64,000 nucleotides of DNA, taken from positions 1 through 64,000 of the IMG/VR virus record IMGVR_UViG_3300009187_000021. One strand, 5' to 3'. A program made the position numbers and the translations under genes. The notes under the pieces were generated by a model. That model was not told the DNA's origin, searched no databases, and saw only the letters and a program-made list of their open reading frames with translations. The DNA is from a virus. Positions 61,902 through 64,000 of this stretch are shown here, one piece after another. How positions within the stretch are numbered: position 1 is the stretch's first letter; each line of letters begins with the position of its first letter.

Positions 61902-63736
61902 ACTATCACGAGGCGGCAAGAACAAGAAAGACAGGACTATCGGCATTAATTGTTAATAATTTAATGTCCGGTGGTTCTATTAAAGGTGCCATATCTGATA
62001 GGATGCAGGCGTCTATGGTGGGTCTTAAAGAGAAATTCGATCCGTTGAACATTGCATCTAAGTTAACTGGTGGATCAAAAATAGGTCCTGCATTACTTGG
62101 TAGAATGACTGGTCGAAGCAAAGAAGATATTGATTACTTTGCAAATAGAAAAAGAATTCATCGATTTGATAATGTGATGAATCAAGGTCATGGATCTGGT
62201 GATTCTAGAAAAGCAACAGAGATACTAGAAAATATCTATTCTTTTATGGTCAAGACTCGTGAGTCTCAGATCAAAGACAATCATTCTTCAATTAAGTTTG
62301 AGAATGAGAGACAACAAGCAAATCAAAGACGCCACGATGAAGTGATGAATGTCTTTAATGAGGCGACAAAACGAAATAGACGAGCAGTTGCAGTAATTGC
62401 AAAACCAAAACCGGCAGAGAAAACACCAGAAGCGCAACCGCCAACACCTCCTAAACCTGGTGTGTCACCGAAACCAGAACCTGCTAAACCAACTCCTGCT
62501 CCTGCTAAACCAGTAGAACCCACTAAACCTACTCCTGCTCCTGCTAAACCAGTAGAACCCACTAAACCTACTCCTGCTCCTGCTAAACCAGTAGAACCCA
62601 CTAAACCTACTCCTGCTCCTGCTAAACCAGTAGAACCAGTTAAAGCGCCAGAACCAGTTAAACTTACTCCTGCTCCTGCTAAACCAGTAGAACCAGTTAA
62701 AGCGCCAGAAGTGGTTAAACCTCCACCGGAAGTTGTCAAACCGCCCGTTAAACCAGTAGAGACTGCTAAACGAGTTTCTAAACCTGAACCTGCGCCTCCT
62801 TCGGCTGCACCCGCACCACCACCTGTTACTAAGCCACCAACTGCACAACCATCAGCTACAAAAATAATTACTGGTGCCGCCACTGCAACAGCCGTTCTTA
62901 CTGGAAGAGAAGCCTTAGCAACCAATATTTCAAAATATGAAAGTGGAGGAAAAGGATATAATGCATATAATAGAGGAGATTTTTGGCTTGCTAAAAAAGA
63001 TGAAGGTAAGTACCTTCAAAAAAATGATATAGATTTCAGTAAAATGACAATTACTGATTATTTGAAAAGAACGAATAAAAAATTAAAGGCTGGAGGCTTG
63101 TTGGATGCATCCGATCCAAATGTATTATTTGCTGTTGGTAAATATCAACTTATTCCCGGCACAATGAAAGTTATGGCTGAAAAACTGGGCCTTGATCCAG
63201 ATAAAACATATTTAAATAAAGACACGCAAGACATGTTGTTTGCTAAAGGTTTAACCACCAAAGGTAGTGGAGGTCGAGGTGCGGTTGATGATTATATTGG
63301 CGGAAAACAAGGAGCAACAAGAGATGCCGCTATACTAGCACTTGCAATGGAATTTGCATCTGTTGGTGTTCCTTATGACATAAAAGCAAAAAGTTTATTT
63401 AAAAATACATTACCTAATGTTGATTTAAAAAAAGGAGAAACTTTTTATAAAGCGCCAGGTGGATTTAACAAAGCACACAACTCTCCTGAAGAAGTTGGTG
63501 CGGCTCTAGACGCTGACCGAACATCAAAAACAAAATTACAAACAAATAATACTACTGTTGGATCTTCATTAAATGATTCTTCTATGAACAATGCCGACAT
63601 GAAAAAATCATTAGGTCAAGGATCTGGCGCACAACCAGTTGTCGTGAATAATACAACAAATGTTTTAAACAAAGAAACAACAGTTGCGTCAAGTTCAGAC
63701 AGAGGTTCAGATAATCCACAATACAAGAGACAATAA
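61898..63736 (+). CDS. Tail-associated lysozyme with proline-rich linker
   Basis: 612 residues. Residues 1-82 (GGSIKGAISDRMQASMVGLK, DPLNIASKLTGGSKIGP, ALLGRMTGRSKEDIDYF) form a hub-type N-terminal domain repeated in the next gene. Residues about 165-320 are a Pro/Lys/Ala-rich linker with 13-residue repeats (TPAPAKPVEPTKP). Residues about 340-520 form a lysozyme/transglycosylase-like domain: ISKYESGGKGYNAYNRG, then FAVGKYQLIPGTMKVMAEKL and LNKDTQDMLFAKGL; Glu348 is the likely catalytic acid. This protein could replace the lysozyme domain missing from the gp5 equivalent. The start ATG overlaps the TGA of the frameshift frame. A disordered Ser/Asn-rich tail follows. Confidence 0.78.
   Translation: MNYHEAARTRKTGLSALIVNNLMSGGSIKGAISDRMQASMVGLKEKFDPLNIASKLTGGSKIGPALLGRMTGRSKEDIDYFANRKRIHRFDNVMNQGHGSGDSRKATEILENIYSFMVKTRESQIKDNHSSIKFENERQQANQRRHDEVMNVFNEATKRNRRAVAVIAKPKPAEKTPEAQPPTPPKPGVSPKPEPAKPTPAPAKPVEPTKPTPAPAKPVEPTKPTPAPAKPVEPTKPTPAPAKPVEPVKAPEPVKLTPAPAKPVEPVKAPEVVKPPPEVVKPPVKPVETAKRVSKPEPAPPSAAPAPPPVTKPPTAQPSATKIITGAATATAVLTGREALATNISKYESGGKGYNAYNRGDFWLAKKDEGKYLQKNDIDFSKMTITDYLKRTNKKLKAGGLLDASDPNVLFAVGKYQLIPGTMKVMAEKLGLDPDKTYLNKDTQDMLFAKGLTTKGSGGRGAVDDYIGGKQGATRDAAILALAMEFASVGVPYDIKAKSLFKNTLPNVDLKKGETFYKAPGGFNKAHNSPEEVGAALDADRTSKTKLQTNNTTVGSSLNDSSMNNADMKKSLGQGSGAQPVVVNNTTNVLNKETTVASSSDRGSDNPQYKRQ
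62492..62608 (+). repeat. Three perfect tandem 39-base repeats (proline-rich linker)
   Basis: Identical copies at 62492-62530, 62531-62569 and 62570-62608, followed by a partial fourth copy at 62609-62636 and another at about 62666. Each encodes TPAPAKPVEPTKP. Multiples of 3 keep the frame, so linker length can vary. Confidence 0.88.
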
Positions 63737-64000
63737 TGGACTATTCAACAGCAAGTTCAATTAGAGGACAAAAACTATCATCATTGATCACTGGACGAAT
63801 TATGTCCGGGCAAGGTGTTGGATCATCTATTAAAGGTGCAATATCAGATAGAATGAAAGCGAAAGCGATGGGTGCCAAAGAAAGATATGATCCATTGAAC
63901 ATTGCAAAGAAACTAACTGGTGGTAGTTCATTGGCGCCTGCATTGCTTGGTAGAATGATGGGTCGCAGTAAAGAAGATATTAGTTACTTTTCAGGTAAAG
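63736..64000 (+). CDS. Paralogue of the lysozyme N-terminal domain (partial, cut by window end)
   Basis: 88 visible codons, ATG at 63736, overlapping the stop of the lysozyme gene (TAATG). The protein (SSIKGAISDRMKAKAMGAKE, RYDPLNIAKKLTGGSSLAPA, LLGRMMGRSKEDISYF) closely matches residues 28-81 of its neighbour, so the two genes share a duplicated N-terminal domain. In T4 the hub and tape-measure genes 28 and 29 follow in comparable positions. This gene could be the next hub or tape-measure protein. Its full length lies outside the window. Confidence 0.72.
   Translation, partial: MDYSTASSIRGQKLSSLITGRIMSGQGVGSSIKGAISDRMKAKAMGAKERYDPLNIAKKLTGGSSLAPALLGRMMGRSKEDISYFSGK

Noticed and set aside
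62323-62925. A 200-codon minus-strand frame with repeats
   Set aside because: Antisense to the proline-rich linker of the lysozyme gene. Its Gly/Ser/Ala repeats arise only from the 39-base DNA repeats.

Overview
The window is a structural-gene block from a tailed phage of the T4 superfamily (contractile tail). The gene order and the recognisable neck, baseplate and hub proteins resemble T4-like phages of aquatic bacteria. The DNA is AT-rich, genes are packed almost without gaps (many TAATG or ATGA overlaps), and there are no rRNA, tRNA, metabolic or host genes. The sequence does not identify the host. The phage is either uncultured or not one I recognise.

Layout. A divergent start at about 59.24 kb splits the window. 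Leftward (minus strand, read from 59.2 kb down to 1): gp48 tail-tube cap, gp53 wedge, a gp27-like hub protein, a stand-alone gp5-type OB-fold protein, an unknown hydrophobic protein, a gp5-type beta-helical spike, a large Fn3/glycine-rich adhesin, gp25, gp6, a probable gp7-like protein, a fibre-like protein, gp8, a DUF4815-type protein, a protein ending in an intein-like Hint domain, further baseplate/fibre proteins, an S74 chaperone-ended fibre, a 2888-residue fibre, then about 22 kb of adhesin-like genes, and finally neck proteins gp13 and gp14 (cut by the window edge). Rightward (plus strand, from 59.26 kb): the gp4 head-completion protein, a conserved unknown, a gp54/tail-tube-fold protein, a gp26-type hub protein with a probable -1 frameshift extension, a tail lysozyme with a proline-rich linker, and the start of a paralogue.

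How the parts fit. gp53, gp25, gp6, the gp7-like protein and gp8 would build the baseplate wedges. The gp27-like protein, OB protein, spike, gp26-type protein, gp54 and gp48 would build the hub and start the tube. The lysozyme probably supplies the wall-degrading activity that T4 carries inside gp5. The minus-strand fibre region carries ten genes with glycine-rich domains, many joined to Fn3, IPT/TIG, putative-Ig or LamG modules. This looks like an expanded receptor-binding repertoire. T4-type late promoter boxes (TATAAATA or one mismatch) sit just upstream of several genes, often immediately after the stop codon of the preceding one.

Most notable observations: the TTTTTTC slippery site that would fuse gp26 to a conserved-looking 66-residue extension; the Hint domain whose host gene and downstream gene are in one frame separated by a single TAA; and the ten-gene glycine-rich adhesin array with a shared C-terminal cap. 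No intergenic stretch exceeds 300 bases. I saw no tRNA, CRISPR array, insertion sequence or convincing terminator.
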